64,000 nt of DNA, from positions 1 through 64,000 of the forward strand of contig NZ_JAJJWH010000004.1 in NCBI RefSeq assembly GCF_020907245.1. The letters are read 5' to 3'. The translations under genes were made by a program, and so were the position numbers. Shown here piece by piece: positions 1 through 8,429 of this stretch. Source of the DNA: Pontibacter harenae (GTDB taxonomy: Bacteria; Bacteroidota; Bacteroidia; Cytophagales; Hymenobacteraceae). The notes beneath the pieces were generated by a model. That model searched no databases. It was not told where the DNA came from and saw nothing but the letters and a program-made list of their open reading frames with translations. Each line of letters starts with the position of its first letter. The first letter of the stretch is position 1.

Positions 1-85
1 AAAAATGCAAACATCATACATTGTGAACCACAACTAAAAATATTTTTGATGGCTTGCAACCATTGCCCCTGATTTAGAATCATAG

Positions 86-694
86 GTGTGGATGCATAAA
101 ATATATAAGCGCTTGAAGCTTTTTACAAAACCAAAATCAGAAGAGGACAGACTGATAGAAGGCTGCATTGCGGGCGAACGCGCCATGCAACGGCTCCTCT
201 ATGACCTGTACTCCAAAAAAATGATGATGGTTTGCCTGCGCTATGCTCCCACAAATTTTGAAGCCGAAGATATTATGCAGGAGGGGTTTGTAAAGGTGTT
301 TGCCAATGTCCAGAACTTTAAAAAAGATTGTCCGCTGGAGTTTTGGATTAGGCGTATTATGATCAATACAGCGCTGAAACATTTGCGTCAAAAATCGCTG
401 CTGACAGTGTCGCACGAGGCGGAAGAAGCTGTCAATATCAGTTCAGACAGCTTTAGCTTGTCAGGTTTTAGTATGGATGAATTGTTGAGCACCATACAAA
501 GTCTGGCCCCGCGCTACCGCATGGTATTTAACCTCTATGCTATAGAAGGCTACAACCATAAAGAAATAGGTGAAATGCTAGGCATTTCGGAAGGTACATC
601 TAAATCACAATACTCGCGTGCCAGGGCTATACTGCAAAGTATGCTGTCGCGTCAGGATAAATCATATCAAGAGCATGTCATCAGCAAGAGATAA
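86..694 (+). CDS. ECF-type sigma-70 family RNA polymerase sigma factor
   Basis: An alternative sigma factor that would direct RNA polymerase to a small regulon. Region 2 lies at about residues 35-105 (core FEAEDIMQEGFVKVF, then FWIRRIMINTALKHLR) and region 4 at about 130-185, where GYNHKEIGEMLGIS is the helix-turn-helix that reads the -35 element. The length of 202 aa is normal for the family. The frame opens with GTG at 86, but ATG at 92 (MHKIYKR) is equally possible; neither has a Shine-Dalgarno sequence. The gene overlaps the start of the next gene (ATG 675) by 20 bases, so the two are probably translationally coupled, and the downstream product looks like its membrane-bound partner. The target promoters cannot be read from the sequence. 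Confidence 0.93.
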   Translation: MWMHKIYKRLKLFTKPKSEEDRLIEGCIAGERAMQRLLYDLYSKKMMMVCLRYAPTNFEAEDIMQEGFVKVFANVQNFKKDCPLEFWIRRIMINTALKHLRQKSLLTVSHEAEEAVNISSDSFSLSGFSMDELLSTIQSLAPRYRMVFNLYAIEGYNHKEIGEMLGISEGTSKSQYSRARAILQSMLSRQDKSYQEHVISKR

Positions 695-2360
695 AAAGCA
701 CGGAGAGCTAGAAGAAGAGTTTCGGCACCTCATGCACGATGCTGAAGCGACCCCTTCGCCAGATTTGTGGGCTCGGATAGACCATGACCTTACGGTGATG
801 GAGAACAAAAAGTACAAAGAGCGTTTTGTGCTGTATAGGCAACTGGCCGCTGCCTGCTTTGTGCTGTTCATGTTGGCTGGAGCGCTTCTGACGTATCAAT
901 TTGCCGAAAATGGCGACAATTCAACTACTCCTTTGGCAGGATCTAACACAAGTGCTGGTAATGGAATAGCACTTGGTGATGCAACAACTGCCACACCTAA
1001 AGATGTAACTATAGCTGCCGCTGATGCAAATCCTGCCACAGCAGAGCCTTCTGTAAATGGTTTAGAAGCTACTGGATCAACTGCTGGCAGTGCAGTGCCT
1101 CAGGCTATGGCAATGCAGAAACCGACAGATAATAACAGCGGTGAGAGCTATAAAGCCGTAGCAGGCGAAAATACATCAAGCGCTGCAGGAACTTCCATAG
1201 CTACAGGAACTATGGCTATGACTTCAACAACTGATAGAACCGCAGAAGAGCTGGAGCAACCAGCTTCCAGGGCCATTTCGGCTAGAGCCCCTCAGATACC
1301 GCTTTACATAAAGGCCCGTGACGCGATTACAAGGGCTGGTGCTGGTAATGAGGCAGGAGCATCCGAAATAGTGCAGCCATTGGTGCTGCGTACACCTGGC
1401 CAAAGTTCGCTGGCGCAGCTGTTGAAAGAACAGACAGATGAGCAATCAGAAAGTTTACAAAACAAGCAGGTAGAAGCGCTTACACTAGCCCTGAACAGCG
1501 AAAGCAAACAAGGAGGCGGCGGCGATAATAGCAAGGAGTTCAACAGCCGCTGGAGTGTGGATATGGCCTATATGCCGTCTTACTTCAACCAAAATATAAA
1601 CCTGCCTAACCAGATGATGGGAGCTGTTGCCTACAGTAGCTTTGTGCCGCAAGGGCCTGCTGCTTCCAGACAATCTTCTGATAACATGGAGCAGGCACGT
1701 GAGGAATTCGATGAAAATACTAATGCCGCTTTCTCTTATTCTATGGAGGTGAAAACGGGCTTCAAAATTGGGAAGAAGTTTAAACTGCTGACGGGCGTAG
1801 GCTACAGCCAGAACACGGCTAAAACTAAAACAAGCTATGTGCTGGAGCAGTATTGGTTCAGGCCATCAACCAACGAGCGCTACGATCTTAACCCGACAAC
1901 AATCTTTCTGCCTTCGCTGAACAACAACTTCTCTACAGATTCGCTTAGCGTGGCACAGACAGATCCGTTTTCAGTTAATTACCGCTACCGCCTGCTTTCG
2001 TTGCCACTAGGGCTGCAGTACGAAGGTGACATAGCAAAAGACTGGTTCTGGTACAGTGCTGCGGGGGTAGCTGCCAACTTTCTGATAGAAACAGAGGTAG
2101 TGGCTGCAACTGACAGGGTGGAGGATGTGAGATACGGCTTCAGCGATGAATCTCCCTTCAGACGGGTGCAATTCTCAGGTAACATTGGTTTAGGCGTGGG
2201 CAAGCGCATTTCTAAGTCTATGCAAGTGGTGGTGGGGCCAGAGTTCCGACACTTCTTCTCGTCTATGTTATCGGCTCCAGACGAAGCCCTGACAACGCAA
2301 AGCAAGCCCTACACCATTGGTGTGAATATGGGTGTCAACTACCTGATCGGGAAGAAATAA
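675..2360 (+). CDS. Trans-envelope protein: anti-sigma-like N-terminus plus outer-membrane beta-barrel
   Basis: The frame is open from 618, but ATG 675 (MSSARDKKHG) is the likely start because it gives a sensible N-terminus just inside the sigma gene; length 561 aa. Residues 1-50 are charged, with the PSPDLWARIDHDL type of motif seen before the membrane helix of Bacteroidota anti-sigma-like proteins. Residues 53-76 form one hydrophobic helix (QLAAACFVLFMLAGALLTY). About 80-195 is a linker very rich in Ala, Thr, Ser and Gly, and 195-290 is still mostly polar. From about 293 (WSVDMAYMPSYF) to the end there are alternating strands and a PorT-like outer-membrane beta-barrel pattern (LLTGVGYSQN, RLLSLPLGLQY, GVAANFLI, GPEFRHFFSS). 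There is no cleavable signal peptide. Family knowledge supports a sigma/anti-sigma pairing; that one chain spans both membranes is my inference. Confidence 0.8.
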   Translation: MSSARDKKHGELEEEFRHLMHDAEATPSPDLWARIDHDLTVMENKKYKERFVLYRQLAAACFVLFMLAGALLTYQFAENGDNSTTPLAGSNTSAGNGIALGDATTATPKDVTIAAADANPATAEPSVNGLEATGSTAGSAVPQAMAMQKPTDNNSGESYKAVAGENTSSAAGTSIATGTMAMTSTTDRTAEELEQPASRAISARAPQIPLYIKARDAITRAGAGNEAGASEIVQPLVLRTPGQSSLAQLLKEQTDEQSESLQNKQVEALTLALNSESKQGGGGDNSKEFNSRWSVDMAYMPSYFNQNINLPNQMMGAVAYSSFVPQGPAASRQSSDNMEQAREEFDENTNAAFSYSMEVKTGFKIGKKFKLLTGVGYSQNTAKTKTSYVLEQYWFRPSTNERYDLNPTTIFLPSLNNNFSTDSLSVAQTDPFSVNYRYRLLSLPLGLQYEGDIAKDWFWYSAAGVAANFLIETEVVAATDRVEDVRYGFSDESPFRRVQFSGNIGLGVGKRISKSMQVVVGPEFRHFFSSMLSAPDEALTTQSKPYTIGVNMGVNYLIGKK

Positions 2361-2409
2361 TTTTATAGCGTATGCAACCGCTGCTGTAGTTGTAGGGTCA
2401 TGGTTATAG

Positions 2410-2958
2410 ATGAGGTTAAAGAGAAGAACAGCCTCAAACACTATAAAAATGAAAGCCTTACTTGAACTAAAAGCTAATCTACATGATGTTGTAGCCCTTT
2501 GTAAAGATAACCTATCGGGGTGGTATGTGTTGCTGGCTCTTTTTCTGTTTTCGATAATTCTAACAAGTTGCGAGGTAGAAGAAGTTAACCCGATGCTGAG
2601 TACCGATGCCACAAAGCAGGTTGTGATAGGGCGATGGTCTATTGAAAAAGTAGATTATGAACTTTGCAAGAATAGGGTGTGCAACACAACAAACTACAGG
2701 GGCAGCACCACCGACTATTTTGAGTTTAGAGCCGATAGTGCCGAGCTGGTGAAAGCCAACCTAACCACCAATCGGATAGCAGTAGAGCGGTTTAAAGTAG
2801 AATACACAAGGCCTGGTGTCTTTGTATTGTCGAACACAGCTTGGTCTGGGCGCTTCGAAATATTAGAGTCAAAATTCAACAAGTTAATATTGAAATGTTC
2901 TTTTACTGGAAGAGATCCTGGAGCTGTTTTTACAGACACCTATTATCTCTTCCAGTAA
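2410..2958 (+). CDS. Lipocalin-like lipoprotein
   Basis: A probable lipoprotein. A hydrophobic segment (VLLALFLFSIILTSC) ends in a lipobox whose cysteine would be lipidated, leaving EVEEVNPML as the mature start. The N-region before it is unusually long (about 40 residues); ATG 2449 (MKALLELK) would shorten it by 13. The mature part has the small beta-rich pattern of Bacteroidota lipocalin-like proteins: GRWSIEKVDYE, then FEFRADSAELV, then FKVEYTRPGVFVLS and GRFEILESKFNKLIL. The fold assignment is from pattern only. It follows the sigma / barrel pair by 49 bases on the same strand and may belong to the same operon or regulon. Its ligand is unknown. Confidence 0.7.
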   Translation: MRLKRRTASNTIKMKALLELKANLHDVVALCKDNLSGWYVLLALFLFSIILTSCEVEEVNPMLSTDATKQVVIGRWSIEKVDYELCKNRVCNTTNYRGSTTDYFEFRADSAELVKANLTTNRIAVERFKVEYTRPGVFVLSNTAWSGRFEILESKFNKLILKCSFTGRDPGAVFTDTYYLFQ

Positions 2959-3053
2959 GTTGAATCTTGGGTTTACCTGGTACAAAATTTTCGCATGCAC
3001 TTATCAGGAGGCCCTCAAAGTTTTGTAAAAAGCCATTAGTACAAAACACAGCT

Positions 3054-3430
3054 ATGAAAAGTACTTTAATCACTGCCTTGCTTTATGTGTGCCTGTCTGT
3101 TTTAATAATTAGTTGCCAAGACAAAACGCCCCACCATCCTGTATAAAAGCAGAGGTGGTAGGCGGTGATTGCGAGGCTGGATGGTATATTCTGAAATTGG
3201 AAGAGAAGACTGCTATAGCTGGCCAAAGTAATGCGTACATTGGCATGATTCAGGGTGGATATGTAACAACAGACAACCTGCCAGCGCAATACCAGGCAAC
3301 AGGCGCAAAACTGGATTTGGCTGTAGAACTTAACGGCGAGTACAGCCCCAGATGCCTTACTGTTGCAGTCATGTATCCAGCGGTTCGAGTAAAGAAAGTG
3401 TGTAGCAGCAACGATGTAACACAGCCATAG
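3054..3430 (+). pseudogene. Small lipoprotein gene interrupted by a frameshift
   Basis: ATG 3054 begins a clear lipoprotein signal peptide (MKSTLITALLYVCLSVLIIS, then the lipobox cysteine and QDKTPHHPV) that stops at TAA 3144-3146. A long open stretch continues one frame away, from about 3113 to 3430 (PSCIKAEVVGGDCEAGWYIL ... VCSSNDVTQP), and has no good start of its own. Adding one base near 3120-3140, for example in the AAAA or CCCC runs, would join the two into a lipoprotein of about 125 aa with several cysteines. So this is a recent pseudogene or a sequence error; a programmed -1 shift is less likely because I see no classic slippery heptamer. It lies directly after another lipoprotein gene. 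Function unknown. Confidence 0.7.
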
Positions 3431-3485
3431 AGAGCTCCACAAATGTAAAATTGTTGTTTTTGATTGTGAAGAGTGTTTCGCTCCT

Positions 3486-3515
3486 AAAAGCCTGCCGTTG
3501 TTCGGTAGGCTTTTT
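3486..3515 (+). terminator. Rho-independent terminator
   Basis: A 12-base stem (3486-3497 with 3503-3514, one G-T pair) encloses a 5-base loop and ends in a T run. It closes the lipoprotein transcript and insulates uvrB. Confidence 0.85.
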
Positions 3516-3629
3516 CTTTTAGCACCTTTTTAACTGTTGTAGCAGTAGGTAATAATTGGCAGAAGCTAAACTTACTGCCGCTTTTCAATGTTATAGCTTA
3601 TCTTTACTATATAATCCGAAAACGAAAGA

Positions 3630-5657
3630 ATGGATTTTCAGTTAACATCAGAATTTCAACCAACAGGCGACCAGCCTAAAGCCATAGAGCAGTTAACCGA
3701 CGGCATTTTGCGCGGTGAGCCGTCGCAGGTGCTTTTAGGAGCTACAGGTACAGGTAAAACCTTTACCATGGCCAACGTTATAAAAAACGTAGGCAAGCCA
3801 ACACTGGTGCTCTGCCATAATAAAACACTTGCCGCGCAGTTGTACGGTGAGTTCAAACAGTTCTTCCCCAACAATGCCGTAGAATACTTTATCTCTTACT
3901 ACGACTATTACCAGCCAGAAGCCTATATTGCTTCATCCGATGTGTTTATCGAGAAAGATCTGGCCATTAATGAGGAGATTGAGAAGTTGCGCCTGCACAC
4001 TACCTCTGCCCTGCTTTCGGGTAGGCGCGATGTAATTGTGGTAGCTTCAGTTTCCTGTATTTACGGTATCGGTAACCCCGAGGAGTTTGGAAAGAACGTG
4101 ATTCAACTGGCGCCAGGACAGAAGTATAGCCGAAATAACTTGCTTTATACTTTTGTGCAGATACTTTACAGCCGCACGGAGGCCGAGTTCACACGTGGAA
4201 CATTTCGGGTAAAGGGCGACACCGTGGATATATTCCCTGCTTATGCCGACTTTGCCTACAGGCTGTACTTTTTTGGAGACGAACTAGAGGCAATTCACCG
4301 CATCGATCCAGCCTCTGGCAAAAAGCTTTCGGATGAGAAGGCGATAACGCTGTACCCTGCCAACCTCTTCGTGACAGGAAAAGATACGCTGAACCAGGCC
4401 ATCCATGAAATTCAGTACGACATGGTGGCGCAGCACGAGTATTTTCTGAAAGAAGACCGCCCTGTAGAAGCCAAACGTATAAAAGAGCGTACCGAGTTTG
4501 ACCTGGAGATGATTCGCGAATTGGGCTATTGCTCTGGTATAGAAAATTACTCCCGCTACTTCGACCGTCGTGAACCAGGTGCTAGACCTTTCTGCTTGCT
4601 CGATTATTTCCCAGACGATTTCCTGATGGTGATAGACGAGAGCCACGTAACTGTGCCGCAGGTGCGCGCCATGTGGGGTGGCGACAGATCGCGTAAGGTA
4701 GCCTTAGTGGAGTATGGCTTCCGTTTACCTGCCGCTATGGATAACCGCCCACTTACGTTCAACGAATTTGAGAGTGTGATGCACCAGGTGGTTTTTGTAA
4801 GTGCCACACCAGGCGATTACGAAATGCAGAAATCAGAAGGTGTTATTGTAGAGCAGATCATCAGACCAACTGGCCTACTCGACCCTGAGATAGAAATACG
4901 CCCAAGTGCCAACCAGGTAGACGACCTGCTGGATGAGGTGGATGAACGCATAAAAGCGGGTGCCCGTGTGCTAGTAACTACACTTACCAAACGTATGTCA
5001 GAGGAACTGGCAAAGTACATGGAGCGCCTCAATATAAAGGTAAAATACCTGCACTCCGAGGTGAAAACGCTGGATAGGGTGGAAATACTGCGCGAACTGC
5101 GCTTAGGTTTGATTGATGTGCTGATAGGAGTGAACCTACTGCGTGAGGGCCTCGACTTGCCAGAAGTGAGCTTAGTAGCTATTCTGGATGCCGATAAAGA
5201 AGGCTTCCTGCGCGACCAGCGCTCCCTGATACAGACGATGGGACGTGCCGCCCGTAACGAGAAAGGCAAAGTAATTATGTACGCCGATAGGATAACAGGC
5301 TCCATGCAACGCGCCATAGACGAAACGAACCGTCGCCGTGCTACACAGATGGCCTACAACGAGGAGCATGGCATTACACCGCGTACCGTTCTTAAATCTA
5401 CGGATGAGATAAACGCCCAGACTTCTGTTGCCGATTCTAAAAAGAAAGAAGTGAAGATGTATGCTGGTGCTGAAGAGGTATCTATCGCGGCAGAACCAGT
5501 GGTGCAGATTATGAAGCGCGATGAGTTAGAAAAACTCATCAAGAAGACAGAGAAGCTAATGGAAGCCGCCGCCAAAGATCTTGACTTCCTGCAGGCTGCC
5601 AAGTACAGAGATGAATTGGCAGAGCTGCGCAAGTTGCTGAAGACAAAAAGGGATTAA
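3630..5657 (+). CDS. uvrB: Excinuclease ABC subunit UvrB
   Basis: The damage-verifying helicase-like subunit of nucleotide excision repair; it is loaded by UvrA and then recruits UvrC for the incisions. At 675 aa it has the usual length. Walker A is GATGTGKT at residues 37-44. The beta-hairpin that clamps DNA follows near residue 90 (YYDYYQPEAYIASSDVFIEKD is cut here to YYDYYQPEAYIASSD). The DESH box is in the middle and the QTMGRAARN motif lies near residue 535. A C-terminal UVR motif (DLDFLQAAKYRDEL) binds UvrC. The start ATG 3630 matches the conserved N-terminus (MDFQLTSEFQPTGDQPKAI). It has its own terminator on each side, so it is probably a single-gene unit. Confidence 0.98.
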   Translation: MDFQLTSEFQPTGDQPKAIEQLTDGILRGEPSQVLLGATGTGKTFTMANVIKNVGKPTLVLCHNKTLAAQLYGEFKQFFPNNAVEYFISYYDYYQPEAYIASSDVFIEKDLAINEEIEKLRLHTTSALLSGRRDVIVVASVSCIYGIGNPEEFGKNVIQLAPGQKYSRNNLLYTFVQILYSRTEAEFTRGTFRVKGDTVDIFPAYADFAYRLYFFGDELEAIHRIDPASGKKLSDEKAITLYPANLFVTGKDTLNQAIHEIQYDMVAQHEYFLKEDRPVEAKRIKERTEFDLEMIRELGYCSGIENYSRYFDRREPGARPFCLLDYFPDDFLMVIDESHVTVPQVRAMWGGDRSRKVALVEYGFRLPAAMDNRPLTFNEFESVMHQVVFVSATPGDYEMQKSEGVIVEQIIRPTGLLDPEIEIRPSANQVDDLLDEVDERIKAGARVLVTTLTKRMSEELAKYMERLNIKVKYLHSEVKTLDRVEILRELRLGLIDVLIGVNLLREGLDLPEVSLVAILDADKEGFLRDQRSLIQTMGRAARNEKGKVIMYADRITGSMQRAIDETNRRRATQMAYNEEHGITPRTVLKSTDEINAQTSVADSKKKEVKMYAGAEEVSIAAEPVVQIMKRDELEKLIKKTEKLMEAAAKDLDFLQAAKYRDELAELRKLLKTKRD

Positions 5658-5681
5658 ATATTAATCGTATTGTACATAAGC

Positions 5682-5717
5682 CGCTGCTGTTTTACCCAAG
5701 ACAGCAGCGTTTTTTTT
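5682..5717 (+). terminator. Terminator after uvrB
   Basis: A perfect 9-base stem (CGCTGCTGT / ACAGCAGCG, 5682-5690 with 5701-5709) followed by eight T. Confidence 0.88.
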
Positions 5718-5781
5718 GTTTGTAGTGCTACAACCATAGCCACAGAAGTGGCTATCTTCGTGGCCATTTATATTTTAAAAG

Positions 5782-6315
5782 ATGTTACCTACAGATACCG
5801 CAGAATTTCATTTCAGAAAAGGAACACTTGCTGATGCTGAACTACTGGCAGAATTAGGCTGGCGCACTTTCGATGAAACCTTTGCCGCCTACAACAAACC
5901 AGAAGATATGGCCGCTTTCAGGCCAACGATGTATACACCCGTACTACAAGCCGCTGAATTAGCCGACCCTAACACAGAGTTTATTATAACGGAAGCAGCA
6001 GGAGAAGCTGTAGCCTACATAAAGTTAAATTCTGATAGAGCGCCAGCAGCCATACAAGCAAAGCACCCACTGCAGATCAGCCGCCTATACATCTCCCAGA
6101 AGTGGACAGGTAAAGGCTTAGGTGATTTGCTGATGCAGTTTGCGCTTGATAAAGCCAAAGCACAGGGCCACGATGTAGTGTGGCTGACAGTGTGGGAGCA
6201 TAACATACGGGCTATGCGTTTTTATCAAAAATATAATTTTCAGGAAATAGGAGAGTTGGAGTTTATACTAGGGCAGGATGTGCAGCGTGATTTGTACATG
6301 CAGCGAGAAGCGTAA
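5782..6315 (+). CDS. GNAT family N-acetyltransferase
   Basis: Transfers an acetyl group from acetyl-CoA to an amine; the substrate cannot be told. The acetyl-CoA binding motif A is ISRLYISQKWTGKGLGDLL (a Q/RxxGxG type loop, WTGKGLG) at about residues 95-115, followed by the helix and the motif B region (WLTVWEHNIRAMRFYQKYNF). At 177 aa it fits a single-domain GNAT. The start ATG 5782 is preceded by a TATCTTCG sequence close to the TAnnTTTG -7 element. It stands alone between the uvrB terminator and a 500-base gap. A relation to spermidine or protein N-acetyltransferases such as the Pai1 type is possible but not shown. Confidence 0.88.
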   Translation: MLPTDTAEFHFRKGTLADAELLAELGWRTFDETFAAYNKPEDMAAFRPTMYTPVLQAAELADPNTEFIITEAAGEAVAYIKLNSDRAPAAIQAKHPLQISRLYISQKWTGKGLGDLLMQFALDKAKAQGHDVVWLTVWEHNIRAMRFYQKYNFQEIGELEFILGQDVQRDLYMQREA

Positions 6316-6322
6316 AACTTTC

Positions 6323-6403
6323 TTAGTCCTGTAGGCAGAGGCGCTGGTTAAATCCTGCCCAGCTCCACAGTAGGAGCCAGAGCAGGACCAGGTACTTTTT
6401 CAT
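6323..6403 (-). CDS. Possible 26-aa hydrophobic peptide
   Basis: A very short frame that reads MKKYLVLLWLLLWSWAGF and then NQRLCLQD before the stop. It has a basic start and one Leu/Trp-rich stretch long enough to cross a membrane, like the small membrane peptides often missed in annotation. There is no clear promoter or ribosome binding site, and it lies tail to tail with the GNAT gene. An inverted repeat (AGAAAGC / GCTTTCT) lies at about 6429-6454, upstream of it. Chance is a real alternative. Confidence 0.25.
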   Translation of the reverse strand: MKKYLVLLWLLLWSWAGFNQRLCLQD

Positions 6404-6676
6404 AGTTTTAATAGGTAGTGGTAGGTAGCAGAAAGCGTGTTTTTGCGGCTTTCTATATACAAGATGTGGATTCGCGGCACAGGGTTGCATGGGGTTGAAA
6501 AAATATTTTGTTTTTTGAAAGGTGGGAGTGGCAGGGTACTTCCTAAAAGAAGTTTAACTGTTTACGCTGCAGAAGTTAAGGCGGAGGAGGCCTGAAGCGC
6601 TCTATAATTGTATGAATGTGAAATAACTAAACTACGAATTGACGTAGGTACAGTCGTAGGATAAATACTGAAAAAA

Positions 6677-6754
6677 CATTCTGTTTATCACTTATATTGT
6701 GTAATATAAGTGATGAAACGCTGCTTAACAGCTAAGTGACGCTTATTCAGAATG
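6677..6754. repeat. Nested inverted repeats in a gene-free stretch
   Basis: In the roughly 500 bases between the acetyltransferase and the serine hydrolase, the only marked structure is here. A perfect 12-base inverted repeat with a 4-base loop (ATCACTTATATT / AATATAAGTGAT, 6687-6698 with 6703-6714) lies inside an outer 7-base repeat (CATTCTG 6677-6683 with CAGAATG 6748-6754). It could be an operator for a dimeric regulator, a 5' leader structure of the hydrolase mRNA, or a small mobile repeat. There is no T run, so it is not a simple terminator. Confidence 0.5.
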
Positions 6755-6817
6755 AGAAATATCTTTCTGCTTCTCCTTTTCTAAAACAAATCTACTAAAC
6801 ATACTCTTTTTCAATAA

Positions 6818-8374
6818 ATGAGAAGAATTTTCTTAACACTTGTACTTATTGCTGTTTTCGCTACTAGCCACGCTCAGCCATTGAGCAGTAAGAAAATTGA
6901 CTTGCTGGTAGAGCGTTCCATGAAGGCTTTTGATGTGCCAGGAATTGCGTTAGCAGTTATAAAGGATGGAAAGGTTATTCATTCGAAAGGCTATGGAGTA
7001 CGTTCTTTGGAAACAAAGGAAAAAGTAAATGAGCATACTTTGTTCGGGATAGCCTCCAATACGAAAGCGTTTACAACCGCTGCGTTGGCAATTTTAGTAG
7101 ACGAGGAAAAGCTGGAATGGGATGATAAGGTAAGGGATTACATTCCTGAACTTAAACTATATAATCCTTATGTAACAGAAGAATTTACTGTTCGCGACTT
7201 ATTGACACACAGAAGCGGCATGGGGCTAGGTGCAGGTGATTTGATGTTTTACCCAGACTCTTCTGACTTTACAGTTAACGACGTGATTTATAACCTTCGC
7301 TTTCTGAAGCCTGTTTCTGGATTCCGCTCTAAATACGACTATGACAACACGCTTTATGTAATTGCGGGAGAGGTGATTACTAGAGCCAGTGGGCAGAGTT
7401 GGGACAGCTTTGTAGAAGAGAGAATTCTGAAGCCTTTGGGCATGAATCGTAGTGCGGCTGCATTTAATCGACTGAAAGACAAATCCAATGTATCAGATCC
7501 GCATGCAGTGGTGGATGGTAAACTGCAAAAGGTAAGCCGCCACAGCAGTGGATACAGCCGTGCCTCTGGAAGTATGTATTCGAGTGTAGCAGATCTTAGC
7601 AAATGGGTGATACTTCAACTGACACACGGCAAATATGGAGAGGGGCAAACCAAAACTTTATTTTCAGAGGAAGTACATGAAGAAATGTGGTCACCTCAAA
7701 CAATTATTCCTGTGCGTAGCGCAGGTGCTTATAATACCCACTTTTCCGCTTACGGCCTTGGCTTTAATATCAGCGATGTAAATGGATATAAGCAAATAAA
7801 CCACACAGGTGGCACAGTAGGCATGGTAACTCAGATTACGATGATACCTGAACTGAATCTAGGCATTATTGTGCTCACGAATCAGCAGGAAGGGGGCGCA
7901 TTCCGATCTATTGCAGATCAGATAAAAGATGGCTACTTTAATATGAGCGGCACAGACAGGGTTACGCAGTATGCTACTGCAAGAAAGCAACAGTTGGAGC
8001 AGGCCAATAAGCTAACCGAGTCGGTATGGAAAGAGATTGCCGCTGTTCAGAAAGCTAATAATACCCAAACTGAACTTGCTGTTTATACAGGTGTTTATCA
8101 TGATGCTTGGTTCGGCGATGTAGAGATCTCGGCTAAGAATGGTAAGCTGTGGTTCGAATCGAAGCGTTCTCCTAAGCTTAGTGGCGAGTTATTTCCGTAC
8201 AAAGGCAACAGTTTTGTGGTAAAATGGCTTAACAGAACTATGGATGCAGACGCGTTCGTTAATTTCTCTTTAGACACAGAGGGAAAAGCTGCTGGTATTA
8301 CTATGAAAGCTGTTTCCCCCTTAACAGATTTTAGCTATGATTTTCACGATCTGGAATTCAGCCGCTTAAAGTAA
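6818..8374 (+). CDS. Serine hydrolase, beta-lactamase / class C esterase family
   Basis: An exported hydrolase of the penicillin-binding protein-like family (peptidases, esterases and class C beta-lactamases); the substrate cannot be deduced. Residues 1-19 are a signal peptide (MRRIFLTLVLIAVFATSHA). The catalytic motifs are all present: SxxK as SNTK (Ser80, Lys83), YxN as YDN (Tyr175, Asn177), and HTG (His329-Gly331) in place of KTG. The domain ends near residue 390. A beta-rich C-terminal part of about 120 residues (YTGVYHDAWFGDVEISAKNG) resembles DUF3471, a common partner. It has no operon partner and converges with the radical SAM gene. A role as a true beta-lactamase is unlikely with this architecture. 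Confidence 0.93.
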   Translation: MRRIFLTLVLIAVFATSHAQPLSSKKIDLLVERSMKAFDVPGIALAVIKDGKVIHSKGYGVRSLETKEKVNEHTLFGIASNTKAFTTAALAILVDEEKLEWDDKVRDYIPELKLYNPYVTEEFTVRDLLTHRSGMGLGAGDLMFYPDSSDFTVNDVIYNLRFLKPVSGFRSKYDYDNTLYVIAGEVITRASGQSWDSFVEERILKPLGMNRSAAAFNRLKDKSNVSDPHAVVDGKLQKVSRHSSGYSRASGSMYSSVADLSKWVILQLTHGKYGEGQTKTLFSEEVHEEMWSPQTIIPVRSAGAYNTHFSAYGLGFNISDVNGYKQINHTGGTVGMVTQITMIPELNLGIIVLTNQQEGGAFRSIADQIKDGYFNMSGTDRVTQYATARKQQLEQANKLTESVWKEIAAVQKANNTQTELAVYTGVYHDAWFGDVEISAKNGKLWFESKRSPKLSGELFPYKGNSFVVKWLNRTMDADAFVNFSLDTEGKAAGITMKAVSPLTDFSYDFHDLEFSRLK

Positions 8375-8429
8375 AGACTTCTAAAACACAAGAAAATGCT
8401 GGGGCAGTTGACACATGAGAGCAGCTGCC

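Noticed and set aside
1-85. A feature in the first 85 bases
   Set aside because: No gene end, RNA or clear promoter could be supported; only AT-rich DNA before the sigma factor.
3120-3134. Programmed -1 frameshift site in the lipoprotein gene
   Set aside because: CAAAACG and GCCCCAC do not form a classic X XXY YYZ slippery heptamer in the zero frame, and no stimulatory hairpin follows.
3113-3430. The TTG-started frame as an independent gene
   Set aside because: It has no signal peptide or start context of its own; the signal peptide is present just upstream in the neighbouring frame, so a split gene is the better reading.
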